In this document: piece after piece, positions 5,200 to 5,297 of the stretch
Numbering within the stretch: position 1 is the first letter of the stretch
How the letters are laid out: the number at the start of each line of letters is the position of its first letter
NCBI GenBank assembly: GCA_003448685.1
Contig: DLXW01000272.1
Location: 715-6,011 of the forward strand
Source of the DNA: Cyanothece sp. UBA12306
GTDB lineage: Bacteria; Cyanobacteriota; Cyanobacteriia; Cyanobacteriales; Microcystaceae
Reading direction: 5' to 3'
DNA: 5,297 bases
Position numbers and translations under genes: made by a program
The notes under the pieces: model-generated
What the model was told of the DNA's origin: nothing
Seen by the model: the letters and a program-made list of their open reading frames with translations, nothing else
Database searches by the model: none

Positions 5200-5217
5200 G
5201 ATTTTAGATTTTAGATT
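5200..5217. repeat. Short heptamer repeat GATTTTA, 2.6 copies
   Basis: GATTTTA at 5200-5206 and 5207-5213 followed by GATT. The 7-base period again matches the STRR type. It begins 20 bases after the cobS stop; the rest of 5180-5297 is AT-rich and shows neither a gene nor a convincing terminator hairpin. Confidence 0.5.
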
Positions 5218-5297
5218 CATGATTATAGGATTTTCTTATTGTGAATTTTCCCCTGATTGAAAGACTTAGGGCTTATTTTTAATCCAAAATCGTAAAT

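Overview
The window looks like chromosomal DNA of an AT-rich, probably unicellular cyanobacterium. Three perfect copies of the octamer GCGATCGC (HIP1) occur in 5.3 kb, heptanucleotide tandem repeats sit in the intergenic DNA, and every recognisable protein has a cyanobacterial or plastid flavour. A Crocosphaera/Cyanothece-like source is my guess from general feel; no ribosomal RNA or other marker is present to test it. I see no tRNA, rRNA, CRISPR array or intact mobile element.

Layout. (1) Positions 1-947, minus strand: the N-terminal two thirds of a CPA2-type Na+/H+ (cation:proton) antiporter, cut by the window edge. (2) Positions 948-1079: a short divergent promoter region. (3) Positions 1080-1997, plus strand: an alpha/beta hydrolase resembling the plant plastid dephytylase-like hydrolases, broken by a single in-frame TGA where the family has Trp. 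(4) Positions 2059-2130: the first ~24 codons of an IS5-type transposase, with the rest of the element lost. (5) Positions 2162-2548, minus: a stand-alone cyclic-nucleotide-binding-like domain protein. (6) Positions 2549-2798: an intergenic stretch with a GC-rich palindrome and a 12-bp perfect inverted repeat. (7) Positions 2799-3101, minus: an unrecognised 100-residue helical protein. (8) Positions 3102-3618: a repeat-rich spacer with two heptamer arrays, a small palindrome, an 11-bp direct repeat and a possible 47-codon ORF. (9) Positions 3619-4080, minus: a 153-residue protein with the feel of a cyanobacterial conserved hypothetical. (10) Positions 4081-4384: a divergent spacer. (11) Positions 4385-5179, plus: cobS, the cobalamin synthase of late B12 assembly. 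(12) Positions 5180-5297: tail DNA with a short heptamer repeat.

The genes do not form an evident operon or shared pathway. Neighbours are mostly divergent or convergent and separated by 100-500 bp, which is ordinary for cyanobacterial chromosomes. The most informative anomalies are the nonsense codon in the hydrolase and the repeat-dense spacers. I found no convincing evidence of an undescribed multi-gene system.
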